DNA of 64,000 nucleotides from Streptomyces sp. F001 (lineage in GTDB: Bacteria > Actinomycetota > Actinomycetes > Streptomycetales > Streptomycetaceae), in contig NZ_QZWF01000001.1 of the NCBI RefSeq assembly GCF_004187715.1, positions 1,240,001-1,304,000 on the forward strand, written 5' to 3'. Shown piece after piece: positions 8,122-18,319 of this stretch; positions within the stretch are counted from its first letter, which is position 1; every line of letters starts with the position of its first letter. The notes under the pieces are model-generated. The model saw nothing but the letters and a program-made list of their open reading frames with translations. It was not told the DNA's origin and did not search any database. The position numbers were made by a program, and so were the translations under genes.

Positions 8122-8841
8122 ATGACGGCGGACGGATGGACGCGGGCGGTACGACGGCAACCGGGGCTCGGAAGGCTTCTGCCGCTGGGCGGCCCGCGCG
8201 ACGGCGCGTGGATCACCGAGCGGGCGGTGGAGGCGGTGCTGCGGCACGCGGCGGGCGCGGTGCCCGGCGTGCGTCTGGGCGCGGTCGGGATCAGCCTGGC
8301 CGATCCGGAGGGCGCCCATGAGCCCGCCGTACCGCCACCACCGAGCGCCCTGCCGCCCGGCCCTCTGCGGGTGACCGCCGACTTCGCGGCGACGGCCGCC
8401 GAACCGCTGCCGACGGCGGCCTCCCGGCTGCGTGGGGCCCTGGCAGCGGCCGCGTCGCAGCGGCTCGGGCTGACGGTGGCGGAGGTCGACCTGCGGGTGA
8501 CCGCTCTGCTGGACCAGGAGGCGGAACCCGAGGCCGTACAACCCCCTCAGCCGCCGCAGGCGCGGGAGTCGACAGACCCCGAGGAAGCCCTGGTGGCCGA
8601 CGCCGCCCTCGCCGTCCAGGGCGTGAGCCGGCTGACCGGGGCGCTGGGCGGTGTGGGCCGGGCGGTACACCTCGAGGAGGAGCCGGGCGACCGCGCGCTC
8701 CCGCGCCGCCATGTGCGGATCGAACTGGCGGTAGGCGCGGACCACCGGGCCGTGGACGTGGCCCGGGAGGTCCGCGTGAAAGGGGGAGAGGCGCTGCCGG
8801 ATCACCCCACGGTGGCGGTACTGATCACGGCAGTCGGCTGA
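8122..8841 (+). CDS. Asp23-cluster partner ('nucleopolyhedrovirus P10 family'-type hypothetical)
   Basis: 239 residues, soluble, Ala/Pro-rich, divergent from the Asp23 run. Two segments look like weak Asp23-type halves: ITERAVEAVLRHAAGAVPGV with LRVTADFAAT, and a second VADAALAVQGVSRLTG with VRIELAVGADHRAVDVAREV. This suggests a duplicated, diverged Asp23-like domain; that is inference. Streptomyces relatives often carry the uninformative label nucleopolyhedrovirus P10. ATG 8122 follows GGCTGGAGCA. Confidence 0.7.
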   Translation: MTADGWTRAVRRQPGLGRLLPLGGPRDGAWITERAVEAVLRHAAGAVPGVRLGAVGISLADPEGAHEPAVPPPPSALPPGPLRVTADFAATAAEPLPTAASRLRGALAAAASQRLGLTVAEVDLRVTALLDQEAEPEAVQPPQPPQARESTDPEEALVADAALAVQGVSRLTGALGGVGRAVHLEEEPGDRALPRRHVRIELAVGADHRAVDVAREVRVKGGEALPDHPTVAVLITAVG

Positions 8842-8846
8842 CCGCC

Positions 8847-9638
8847 CTACTCGCCGATGCCCGCCAGATCCCGCAACCGGCGCGCCTGAGCGGCGCGTTC
8901 GGCGACCCGCTGCTCCTCGTACGTACGCTCTCCCGCACCTCGCAGCAGGGCCTTGGTCTCGATGACCGCGTCCCGCGGCGCGGCAAGGAGCGCCGCCGTC
9001 AGGTCCCGTACGGCGCCGTCGAGTTCGGTCGGCGGCACGGCGACGTTCGCCAGCCCCGTGCTCACGGCCTCCCCAGCCTGTACGAAGCGCCCGGTCACAC
9101 AGATTTCGAGCGCGCGGGCATAGCCGACGAGCCCGACCAGCGGATGGGTGCCGGTCAGGTCCGGCACCAGCCCCAGGCTGGTCTCGCGCATGGCGAACTG
9201 CACGTCGTCCGCGACGACGCGCAGGTCACAGGCGAGGGCGAGTTGGAAGCCCGCGCCGATGGCATGCCCCTGCACCGCGGCGATGGACACGATGTCGCTG
9301 CGCCGCCACCAGGTGAACGCCTCCTGGTACTCGGCGATGGTCGCGTCCAGCTCGGCGTCACCGCCGCGCGCGAGGTCGATGAAGGACGGCTCGCCCTCGA
9401 AGCCCTCGGGCGTGAACGCCTGCCGGTCGAGCCCGGCCGAGAAGGACTTGCCCTCGGCGCGCAGCACGACCACGCGGACGGTGCCCGGCAGCAACCGGCC
9501 CGCCTCGGCCAGCGCCCGCCACAGAGCGGGGCTCTGCGCGTTGCGCTTGGCCGGATTGGTCAGCGTCACCGTGGCGATGGCGTCATCGACGGTGAGCTGT
9601 ACGCCGTCCTTGTCGAGTACCGGGTCGAGCGAAGCCAT
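8847..9638 (-). CDS. Enoyl-CoA hydratase/isomerase family protein
   Basis: 263 residues with the crotonase fold. Visible motifs are SFSAGLDRQAF, the oxyanion-hole region AAVQGHAIGAGFQLALACDLR, and MRETSLGLVPDLTGTHPL, which places Asp rather than the usual catalytic Glu pair in the second acidic segment. It could act in fatty-acid oxidation or on another acyl-CoA. GGAGGC upstream fixes ATG 9638 as the start. Convergent with the P10-type gene, 5 bases apart. Confidence 0.85.
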   Translation of the reverse strand: MASLDPVLDKDGVQLTVDDAIATVTLTNPAKRNAQSPALWRALAEAGRLLPGTVRVVVLRAEGKSFSAGLDRQAFTPEGFEGEPSFIDLARGGDAELDATIAEYQEAFTWWRRSDIVSIAAVQGHAIGAGFQLALACDLRVVADDVQFAMRETSLGLVPDLTGTHPLVGLVGYARALEICVTGRFVQAGEAVSTGLANVAVPPTELDGAVRDLTAALLAAPRDAVIETKALLRGAGERTYEEQRVAERAAQARRLRDLAGIGE

Positions 9639-9772
9639 GGGGCGCCTCCGATGGGTGCAGTCATCGTGAGTGCCGTACGACGGCACTCATAAGTGACTGC
9701 ACAGTAACCACCCAGCCGATCACCTGACCGACCGGGTGGCCACCATCGAAGTCGACGGGCCTCGCCCGGGGG

Positions 9773-9994
9773 TCAGGCCGAAGCGGCCTTCTTGCCCCGT
9801 GTCGCCCCGCCACGCCCACGGAGCGTGACGCCCGACTCGCTGAGCATGCGGTGTACGAAGCCATACGAGCGGCCGGTCTCCTCGGCCAACGCCCGGATGC
9901 TCGCACCGGCGTCGTACTTCTTCTTCAGGTCTGCCGCGAGCTTGTCGCGCGCGGCGCCGGTCACCCGGCTGCCCTTCTTCAGAGTCTCGGCCAC
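9773..9994 (-). CDS. Small helix-turn-helix protein
   Basis: 73 residues, basic. A lysine-rich N-terminus (AETLKKGSRVTGAARDKLAADLKKKYDAG) leads into a helix-turn-helix ASIRALAEETGRSYGFVHRML and a basic tail RGRGGATRGKKA. This fits a small DNA-binding protein of a type widely conserved in Streptomyces. GTG 9994 is chosen because GGAGG sits 6 bases upstream. Targets unknown. Confidence 0.82.
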   Translation of the reverse strand: MAETLKKGSRVTGAARDKLAADLKKKYDAGASIRALAEETGRSYGFVHRMLSESGVTLRGRGGATRGKKAASA

Positions 9995-10356
9995 CCGTGC
10001 CTCCTCATGGGAAGTGCGCTCTGGTCCCCTCATGATCACCCCTCCGGGGCTTCATGGCCACCCATTCGGCAAGGTCCGTGGGTGAGGGTTTTGACGACAG
10101 GAGCACATCCCCACAAGCGGAATCAGTAGTTCCACCAGGTGATATGCATACGGCCGAACGGGTTGTTCCATGAATTACCAGGTCAGGAACGCGGCGCGGC
10201 CAACCCCTTGTCGACAAAGGGATCGGCCGCGAAACCGGTGTAGGACACACCGGGGTACGAGGAGATCTCACACAGATGGTGGATCACCTATGGGCCGAAT
10301 GATCCATACGCGTGGATCACTCATTCGATCAAGCGGCGCTGACCGCCCCCGCCGGC
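9995..10356. other. Intergenic region with palindromes between the HTH gene and the ABC-F gene
   Basis: About 360 bases with no convincing gene. It holds several inverted repeats: TTGTCGACAA near 10207, a hairpin CCGGTGT/ACACCGG with a 5-base loop near 10239, and TGATCCA-N6-TGGATCA near 10300, 50 bases beyond the ABC-F stop. The last two could terminate the ABC-F transcript; the region must also carry the HTH-gene promoter. Confidence 0.5.
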
Positions 10357-11955
<1,599 letters not shown>

Positions 11956-12046
11956 GGACAGACTCCAGGGCGGGTTGTGAGGCGGGACAGGCGGCTGAGG
12001 GACTTCCCGCCGTCTAATGCACGAGGAGAATGGCCATGGACCCAGT

Positions 12047-12795
12047 CTAACGGGGCGCTGCAACCAGTTTTTGCGGGTTCAGCTGTTCGGGCCCGCGGCC
12101 GAGGGCCTCGTTGCCCAGGGACCTGCGGTGCGGGGCGATCCGGCCCCGGTCGTCGACGGCGACGAGCTGCGCGGTCCACGCGTCCCGGGCGCAGGGCTGG
12201 GCGATCAGCAGGGCTCCGCCGCGGTGCAGCGCACGTTCGGGCGCGAACCAGCATCCCTTGCGGGCGGGCAGCACCCAGCGCAGGTCACCGTCGGCGGTGC
12301 GGTACGCGGCGACGCGGCGCGGGGTGAGGACTGCGAGGATGCCGCGGCCGAGGGGGCGCAGCACGCCGGTGCCGCCGTGGGCCGCGAGCCAGCCGGCGGA
12401 GGCGGGCAGGGCACGGTGCCAGCGCACGGACCTGCCGTCGGTGGCGGTGACGAAGCCGTCGTCCCAGAGCGTGATCGCCTCCCCGCGCGCGGGGAGCACG
12501 GTGAGCGGGCGCCGGCCGTCACGGGCGTGACGCCAGCGGACCTCGCCGGTCGTCGGGTCGTACGCCTCGACGGTCCCCTCATGGGTGCGCAGTTCCGTCG
12601 GGTGCTGCACGCGCGCATGGACGGTGAGGCGGTCTCCGTAGGGGTGGGGCGCGCCTGGTGGGCGGCGGCGAGGAGGAGGGCCGCGAGAAGGAGGGCGGCC
12701 CCGGCGGCCAGGAGGCGGCGGAGGATACGCAGCGGGGCTTTCGAGACCGGGGCGTGAGGGCTCGTCCGCGTCACCTCGACCGGCAGAACGATCAC
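12047..12795 (-). pseudogene. Membrane-anchored beta-propeller (PQQ-like repeat) protein, frame broken near 12,615
   Basis: The N-terminal part lies in one frame: VTRTSPHAPVSKAPLR then a transmembrane helix (LLAAGAALLLAALLLAAAH) and MRA. The rest lies in another: TELRTHEGTVEAYDPTTGEVRW, DGDLRWVLPARKGCWF and so on to the stop at 12047. Joining the halves gives about 245 residues of continuous protein with one anchor and repeated short strands of PQQ-enzyme/propeller type. One base appears to be missing between about 12,605 and 12,625. Both halves look conserved, so a sequence error is as likely as decay. Start GTG 12795 (RBS GAAGGGGG) or GTG 12774. Confidence 0.7.
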
Positions 12796-13095
12796 CACGC
12801 CCCCTTCGTCCGGAGCCACTGCTCGCCGCTTCCCACGCGGACAGGCGCAGAGCGTAGCCACGCGCGGGACGGGGCGCGGGTGCGCCGTCGGGACACGACG
12901 CGGGGGCGGGGGCGGGTCCCTCGTTCGGACGCCCGCCCCGGCGCCGGCTTCCTCCCGGTCGCGGGGCGTTGTCAGTGGCGGGTGCAAGACTGAGCAACAG
13001 GCAGCATTTCCGGGCTTGTTTTTCGGCTTGTTTCCGGGATTTCCGGACTGGAGATCCCGGCATTTCAGGCAGCGATACACAAGGGAGTGATCGGC
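12796..13095. other. Intergenic region upstream of the VOC gene
   Basis: About 300 bases. The part nearest the VOC gene (12,990-13,060) is less GC-rich and carries imperfect repeats of CGGCTTGTTTCCGGG, which may mark a promoter or operator. No gene or RNA recognised. Confidence 0.35.
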
Positions 13096-13509
13096 ATGGC
13101 AGGCACCGGCGGGGGGCGTCCGAGCATCTTTCCGACGCTGCTGTACTCGGACGCGAAGGCGGCGATCCGGCAGCTGACGGAGGCCTTCGGTTTCACGGAA
13201 CTGTCCTTGTACGAGAGCGAGGACGGCACGGTGATGCATGCCGAGCTGGTCCAGGGCAACGGCGCGGTGATGCTCGGCTCGAAGGGCCGCGGCGGCCGCT
13301 TCGACGAGGCGATGAAGGGCGCGGGCCCGACGGGGGTGTACGTCGTCGTCGACGACGTCGACGCACACCACCAGCGGGCCGTGGACCACGGCGCGGAGAT
13401 CCTGATGCCCCCGACGGACCAGGACTACGGCTCGCGGGACTACATGGCCCTGGACCTCGAGGGCAACATCTGGAGCTTCGGGACGTACGGCCCGCAGATA
13501 GAGGCCTGA
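13096..13509 (+). CDS. VOC (glyoxalase/bleomycin-resistance) family protein
   Basis: 137 residues with paired beta-alpha-beta-beta-beta modules: SIFPTLLYSDAKAAIRQL then TVMHAELVQGNGAVMLG, and VYVVVDDVDAHHQRAVDHG then YMALDLEGNIWSFGTY. Potential metal ligands are a His in MHAEL and a Glu in DLEGN. Function could be a small-molecule isomerase or binding protein. ATG 13096 has AAGGGAG 8 bases upstream; the in-frame GTG 13087 overlaps that site and is less likely. Confidence 0.85.
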   Translation: MAGTGGGRPSIFPTLLYSDAKAAIRQLTEAFGFTELSLYESEDGTVMHAELVQGNGAVMLGSKGRGGRFDEAMKGAGPTGVYVVVDDVDAHHQRAVDHGAEILMPPTDQDYGSRDYMALDLEGNIWSFGTYGPQIEA

Positions 13510-13515
13510 GCCGGG

Positions 13516-14971
13516 TCAGCTGCCCCCGGTGTGCACCTGGAAGGCCGCACGGCGTACGGCCTTGGCCAGGGCGGGGTCGGGGTGGGCCGCGGCGAGCGCG
13601 ACCAGGACCTGGACGGTGCGGGGATGGCCGACCGCGCGCACCTCGTCGAGCAGCGCGGGCACCGTCGGCTGCACGGCGGACTCCAGATGCCGGACGAGCA
13701 GGGGCGCCTCACCGTGGTCGGCGACCGCGGCCGCCGTGTCGACCCACAGCCAGGTGGCCTCCTCCCGGGTGAGCACCTCGTAGGCGTCCTCCGGGTCGGC
13801 TCCGTCGTGTTCGGCGAGCCACAGCAGGGCGTACGGCCGCAGGGTCGGCTCGTCGAGCGCGATGCGTACGTCGGGCTCGGCGGGGGCACCGACGACGCGC
13901 AGCGCCTCGAAGGCGAGGCCGCGCAGCAGGGCATCCTCGCCGCGGGCGGCGTCGAGGAGTTCGGTGACGGCGCTGCCGACGGGGCGGGCGGCGAGCCAGG
14001 CGCGGTACTCGGCGCGGGCCGCGTTCGGGCGCAGCTGGGCGCAGCCGCGGAGCATGTCCTCGGCGGCCGCCTCGATGTTCCCGGCGGGGCTCTGCGCGGC
14101 GACGCAGATCTGCTCCAGCTTGACCCAGACCGCCCAGCTGCCCAGCGGGGTGAGGGTGGCCTGGCCGTCGCCGTAGGTGAGTGCGCCGACGGAGGTGAGG
14201 GCGTGCAGGGCCCAGTCGAGGAGAGGGGCCAGTTCGGCGTCGTCCCCGGGGGGTCGGGTGCGCCGCGGAATGCACCGGGCCGGCGTCGGCGGGAGGCGCA
14301 GGGGCCGGGATGCGCGCGGGTTCACGCGGCGGGCCGTAGGGGATTTCGCAGCGCTCGGTGCGCAGTTCCCTGACGCGTTGGGCCAGCAGATCGAGGAGCT
14401 GCTCGACGGGGACCGGTCCGGCGGACAACTGGAGGAAGGAGAGCACCTGAGGCATGGCCGAGACGACCTCGGCAACGGCGGCGGGCTCGTGGTCGGCGGG
14501 TTCCGGGTGGGCGAGCGACCAGGCATCGAACAGGGCGACCCAGCCACGCAGAACGGCGGTGTCGTCACGGTCCCAGGCCCGCAGCCGCCAGCCGGGGCGG
14601 GCGCTGTCGCCGTGCACCTCGACGAGGCCGGCGAGGCGGGCGGTGTCCCAGTCGGCGCGGACCTGGGCCGGCGTCAGACCCAGTTCACCGGCCGCCCGTT
14701 CGGCGGTCGCGTCGGCCAGGGGGGCCTTGCCGTCGGAGGCGGCGTTGTCCCTGCCGGGGCCGAGTGCGGTGTCGGCCCAGCGGGCGACGCGGGCCGCGCC
14801 GGCCAGCCTGGAACGTGCCATTCCAGCCAGCTCCGAGGGAGCCGGTGTGCCCTCCGGCGGGCGGGGCGCGGGGCGGCGCGAGCGCCGCTGGTTCATCGCT
14901 CGGGGGGCGGCGGCCAGGGGTCGCGGGCGGACGAGTCGAAGCCTGGAGTCGCGCGGGATACGGGACGTCAC
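13516..14971 (-). pseudogene. Conserved Streptomyces hypothetical (HEAT-like helical protein), frame broken at a G6 run
   Basis: The first part reads MNQRRSRRPAP...GLVEVHGDSARPGWRLRAWDRDDTA...LSFLQLSAGPVPVEQLLDLLAQ. The second, in another frame, reads DDAELAPLLDWALHALTSVG...TLTPLGSWAVWVKLEQICVA...AAFQVHTGGS. They join at plus-strand G6 14248-14253 if one G is dropped, giving about 485 residues. The C-terminal half has helical repeats with HPRTVQVLVALAAAHPDPALAKAV, like HEAT/armadillo proteins. Start is GTG 14971 or ATG 14896. Intact sequence on both sides and a homopolymer at the break point to a sequence error. Function unknown. Confidence 0.75.
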
Positions 14972-15118
14972 GGGTGCAGTCTTCCGGTTGACGGTCCGAA
15001 AACCCAAACGGAATGTCACGGGCGGCGACGGGACTGGCCAACGCAAGGGCTCCTCGGGCGGCCCGGGCCGAGATCCGGACAGTGGTACGGCGTTAAACGG
15101 AACCGTCGTGGCCGGGAC

Positions 15119-16246
15119 TCACATCAGCGGTGTCAGGAAGCGGCGGAGGGCTTCCTCGTATGCCGACGGGTCGGCGTTCCACAGGGCGCTGTGCGGGGCC
15201 TGCCGGACGGTGTGGAGGGCGACCAGATCGGGGCGGCGTTCGGCCAGCCGGCGGGAGTAGGCCCAGGGGGCGACCGTGTCGTCGGGGCCGTGGAAGATCA
15301 GGGTCGGGATCTTCAGGCGTTCGGGGTGGGCGGCCTCGTCGATGCGGTCGCCGTACAGACCGGTGCGGCCCTGGGCGGCGCGCACGGCCAGCGGCAGCAG
15401 GGGTGCGGGCATCCGCCGGGCCGCGGCCAGGGCGCGCAGTGTCGCCTCCCAGTTGAGGACCGGGGAGTCGAGCATCAGGCCGCGGATGCGGTCGCGGTCG
15501 GCGGAGTGCGCGGCGGCGCGCAGGGCCATGGTGGCGCCGGTCGACCAGCCGTACAGGACGACCCGTTCGGCGCCGTACCGCACGGCGTGGCGAATCGCCG
15601 CGTCCAGGTCGCGCCACTCGGTCTCGCCGAGATGGTTCAGGCCGTCGGGCGGGCGGGGTGCGCCGAGGTCGCCGCGATAGGCGAGGTCGAGCACGGGGAA
15701 GCGAAGGCCGTGCAGGAACTCCATGACGTTCATGGGGTGTTCCCGTGTCGTGCCCAGGCCGTGCACGGTGATCACCCAGGTGTCCCTGGCGGCAGGCACG
15801 AACCAGGCGGGCAGGACGCCGAGTTCACCGGGCACGTCGACGTCGGCGTGGTCGAGACCGAGGGCGGCGCCGGGGTCGCCGATGTGCAGGTTGGGGGTGA
15901 GCCACACCTTGTCGCCCGGCTCCAGGCTGCCGTGCGTGACGCGCTCCAGGCGGCGGACGACGGCGTCGGCAGGGTGCGGGGCGCTGTCCAGGACGGGGCC
16001 GACGACCGCGTGGGATCCGTCGCCGGAGAGGCCGTAGGTGCCGGGGCGTTGGGAGGCCAGGGCGCGGGTGAGGGTGACGCGGCCCGCGGCCGTGCTGTGC
16101 ACGGTGAGCCGGGGTTCGGTGGGCAGGGGCCGGCCCGGCGGCGCCTTCAGTGCGGCGCCGCTGGCGAACCGGCCGGCGGCCACGGCGGCGGCGCCGGCTG
16201 CGGTCATCGCGGTGACGGCGGCGGCCGCCGCTTTGACAGTGCGCAC
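15119..16246 (-). CDS. Membrane-anchored or secreted alpha/beta hydrolase
   Basis: 375 residues. An N-terminal hydrophobic segment (VKAAAAAVTAMTAAGAAAVAAG) suggests an anchor or signal. The hydrolase fold follows: WVITVHGLGTTREH (oxyanion region), nucleophile elbow GWSTG, acid in FHGPDDTVAPW, and His in RQAPHSALWN, giving the Ser-Asp-His triad. Substrate unknown; esterase or peptidase activity is plausible. GTG 16246 chosen, with AGGACAC upstream. Confidence 0.85.
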   Translation of the reverse strand: MRTVKAAAAAVTAMTAAGAAAVAAGRFASGAALKAPPGRPLPTEPRLTVHSTAAGRVTLTRALASQRPGTYGLSGDGSHAVVGPVLDSAPHPADAVVRRLERVTHGSLEPGDKVWLTPNLHIGDPGAALGLDHADVDVPGELGVLPAWFVPAARDTWVITVHGLGTTREHPMNVMEFLHGLRFPVLDLAYRGDLGAPRPPDGLNHLGETEWRDLDAAIRHAVRYGAERVVLYGWSTGATMALRAAAHSADRDRIRGLMLDSPVLNWEATLRALAAARRMPAPLLPLAVRAAQGRTGLYGDRIDEAAHPERLKIPTLIFHGPDDTVAPWAYSRRLAERRPDLVALHTVRQAPHSALWNADPSAYEEALRRFLTPLM

Positions 16247-16330
16247 GGATCCAGTGTCCTGGCGGACGTCGGCGGGGGCCAGTGGGAGGGGGGCTCGGGG
16301 TGATGCGGCTTGAGGCGTTAAGGGGGTGTG

Positions 16331-16430
16331 GGTGGGGGTGGGATCGCTCACCGGCGCGTGCCGGGTGCCGCTGCGCCAGTGCGGGTGGGAGTGGGATCAC
16401 TCACCGGCGCGTGCGGGGTGCCGCTGCGCC
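16331..16430. repeat. Near-identical direct repeat, two ~47-base copies
   Basis: Two adjacent copies of about 47 bases (roughly 16,332-16,378 and 16,384-16,430) share GGGATC-CTCACCGGCGCGTG-CGGGTGCCGCTGCGCC with only a few differences. They lie in the gap between the hydrolase and aldolase genes. A third element, a GC-rich hairpin-like stretch reading CTCGGCTTCGCTCGCGCGGG, follows at about 16,443-16,463 and is of a type common between Streptomyces genes. Confidence 0.8.
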
Positions 16431-16504
16431 CACCCTCCCCACGCTCGGCTTCGCTCGCGCGGGGGACCCCATCGCCCCAGCGGCACGACTGCCCGCAGCT
16501 ACGA

Positions 16505-17155
16505 TCACTGCCCGTACCCCCGCAACCGCTCCCCCGCCGCCCTCAGCTGGTCGTCGGACAGGAGGTTCGGGGTCAGGCCGGGGACCGAGGAGGCGGTCAG
16601 CCAGAGGTGGCACATCCACTCCAGCTGGGCGGTGCGGTCGTAGGCCTGGTCGAGGGTGGCGCCGTAGGTGAGGGTGCCGTGGTTCTGGAGGAGGCAGCCG
16701 GAGCGGTCGGCGAGGGCGTGCAGCATGTTCTCGGCCAACTCCTCGGTGCCGTACGTCGCATACGGGGCAACCCGGACGGGCCCGCCGAGCGCGCCGGCCA
16801 TGTAGTGGATCGCGGGGAGCTCACGGACGAGCGTCGAGACGGCGGTGGCGTGCACGGCGTGGGTGTGGACGACGGCGCGGGCGTCGGTGGTGCGGTACAC
16901 GGCGAGATGCATGGGCAGTTCGCTCGTCGGGACGAGCGTGCCGCGCACCTGCCGTCCGTCGAGGTCGACGGCGGTCAGGGCGTCCGGCGTGAGCCGGTCG
17001 TAGGGGACGCCCGAGGGTGTGACCAGGACCGTGTCCCGGACGCGTACGGACACATTGCCGGACGTACCGACGACCAGTCCGTCGGCCACGGTCCGGCGGG
17101 CCGTCGCCACGAGCGCCTGCCAGGCCCGGAACTCCTCGTCCCGCACACCGCTCAT
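16505..17155 (-). CDS. Class II aldolase/adducin family protein (fuculose-1-phosphate aldolase-like)
   Basis: 216 residues, single domain. Motifs: GTSGNVSVR (phosphate binding), TPSGVPYDRLT, catalytic Glu in SELPMHLAVY, zinc ligands in VVHTHAVHAT and NHGTLTYG. This layout matches L-fuculose-phosphate aldolase and ribulose-phosphate 4-epimerase; exact sugar unknown. GGAGGAG upstream fixes ATG 17155. No sugar kinase or isomerase is adjacent. Confidence 0.87.
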   Translation of the reverse strand: MSGVRDEEFRAWQALVATARRTVADGLVVGTSGNVSVRVRDTVLVTPSGVPYDRLTPDALTAVDLDGRQVRGTLVPTSELPMHLAVYRTTDARAVVHTHAVHATAVSTLVRELPAIHYMAGALGGPVRVAPYATYGTEELAENMLHALADRSGCLLQNHGTLTYGATLDQAYDRTAQLEWMCHLWLTASSVPGLTPNLLSDDQLRAAGERLRGYGQ

Positions 17156-17350
17156 CCGCGACTCCTCCACTTCCTGTGCGCCCTCCCGGCCGCCCCGGAC
17201 GTCCCGCCGGCCCCGCCGCCTTTCCGCCATGCCGTGATCCTGCCAGGGAGGCCGTCGGGCGGTTGCCGCGCCGGGGCACTGTAGGGCGGAAGCGGCACGT
17301 CCGGAAGGGTGCATATCAGCACAGATCCCCCTTCACCCCTACTTGGCCGG

Positions 17351-17374
17351 AGATCGATGAGCATTCAACGATCT
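17351..17374 (+). promoter_or_regulatory. Inverted repeat in the leader of the muramidase gene
   Basis: AGATCG and CGATCT arms are separated by 12 bases, 54-77 bases upstream of ATG 17428. It could be an operator or an mRNA hairpin. No regulator is adjacent. Confidence 0.3.
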
Positions 17375-17427
17375 TCCCGTACTCTCTGGGGGGATTTGTC
17401 ATGCACGTTGCCATTCCGGGGGGAAAC

Positions 17428-18177
17428 ATGGCCCGTGACCGCAAACCGTTCCGCCATCGCAGCCGCCTTGCCGCGGCGTCGGTGGCGGCCTTCGCGATCG
17501 GGGGGACCGCACTGGCCGAGATTCCGGCCACGGCGGCGAGCAAGCCGAAGGGGCACGACGTCTCGTCGCATCAGAAGAACGTCAACTGGCAGAGCGCGAA
17601 GTCGAAGGGCGCCCGGTTCGTCTACGTCAAGGCGACCGAGTCCACCACGTACCGCAACCCGTACTTCAGCCAGCAGTACAACGGTGCGCGGAACGCGGGC
17701 CTGATACGCGGGGCCTACCACTTCGCGCTGCCGAACAAGTCGTCGGGCAAGGCCCAGGCGGCGTACTTCGTCCGCAACGGCGGCGCCTGGCGCGGGGACG
17801 GCTGGACGCTGCCACCCGCGCTCGACATCGAGTACAACCCGTACGACAAGAAGCACAAGTGCTACGGCCTGAGCAAGGCGAAGATGGTCAGCTGGATCAA
17901 GGCCTTCAGTGACGAAGTGAAGCGGCTCACCGGCCGCCGCCCCGTGATCTACACCACCACCCACTGGTGGAACACCTGCACGGGCAGCAGTCACACCTTC
18001 GCCGGCAACCACGCGCTGTGGATAGCACGCTACGACTCGGCGAGCGCGGGAACACTCCCGGCCGGGTGGTCGTTCTGGACGCTCTGGCAGTACGACAACA
18101 GCGGCAGCCTGCCGGGTGACCAGAATCTCTTCAACGGCTCGACGACCCAGTTGAGGAAGTTCGCAAAGGGCTCGTAG
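17428..18177 (+). CDS. Secreted GH25 muramidase (lysozyme M1-like)
   Basis: 249 residues with a twin-Arg-like basic N-terminus and hydrophobic core (RHRSRLAAASVAAFAIGG) ending near ALAEIPATAAS, a likely secretion signal. The GH25 domain follows: GHDVSSHQKNVNW with the first catalytic Asp, FVYVKATEST, AYHFALP, ALDIEYNPYD with the acidic DxE pair, and WQYDNSGSLPGDQNLFNG. GH25 enzymes cut the N-acetylmuramic acid linkage in peptidoglycan. ATG 17428 has GGGGGGAAAC just upstream; ATG 17401, also with a G-rich site, would add nine residues. Confidence 0.9.
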   Translation: MARDRKPFRHRSRLAAASVAAFAIGGTALAEIPATAASKPKGHDVSSHQKNVNWQSAKSKGARFVYVKATESTTYRNPYFSQQYNGARNAGLIRGAYHFALPNKSSGKAQAAYFVRNGGAWRGDGWTLPPALDIEYNPYDKKHKCYGLSKAKMVSWIKAFSDEVKRLTGRRPVIYTTTHWWNTCTGSSHTFAGNHALWIARYDSASAGTLPAGWSFWTLWQYDNSGSLPGDQNLFNGSTTQLRKFAKGS

Positions 18178-18188
18178 CCGGGCAGGAC

Positions 18189-18221
18189 GGGGCCGTCGAT
18201 TCCTGACCGGACGACGGCCCC
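18189..18221 (+). terminator. Terminator-like hairpin after the muramidase gene
   Basis: Perfect 10-bp arms GGGGCCGTCG/CGACGGCCCC with a 13-base loop, starting 12 bases after the stop. No U-tract follows, as is usual in Streptomyces. Confidence 0.7.
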
Positions 18222-18250
18222 CACCTTGAGACACCTGGACACCCCCCTCA

Positions 18251-18283
18251 GTTCACCTTTCGTTCACTTGGGTTACGTACGTT
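18251..18283 (+). promoter_or_regulatory. PHO box: PhoP-binding direct repeats upstream of the Pit transporter
   Basis: Three 11-base units in tandem: GTTCACCTTTC, GTTCACTTGGG and the weaker TTACGTACGTT. The first two match the Streptomyces PhoP core GTTCACC closely and sit 37-69 bases before the transporter ATG. This predicts control by the PhoR-PhoP phosphate-starvation system. Confidence 0.8.
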
Positions 18284-18319
18284 CGTCCAGCCAATGACCT
18301 CGAACGATTGCCTGGGTAA

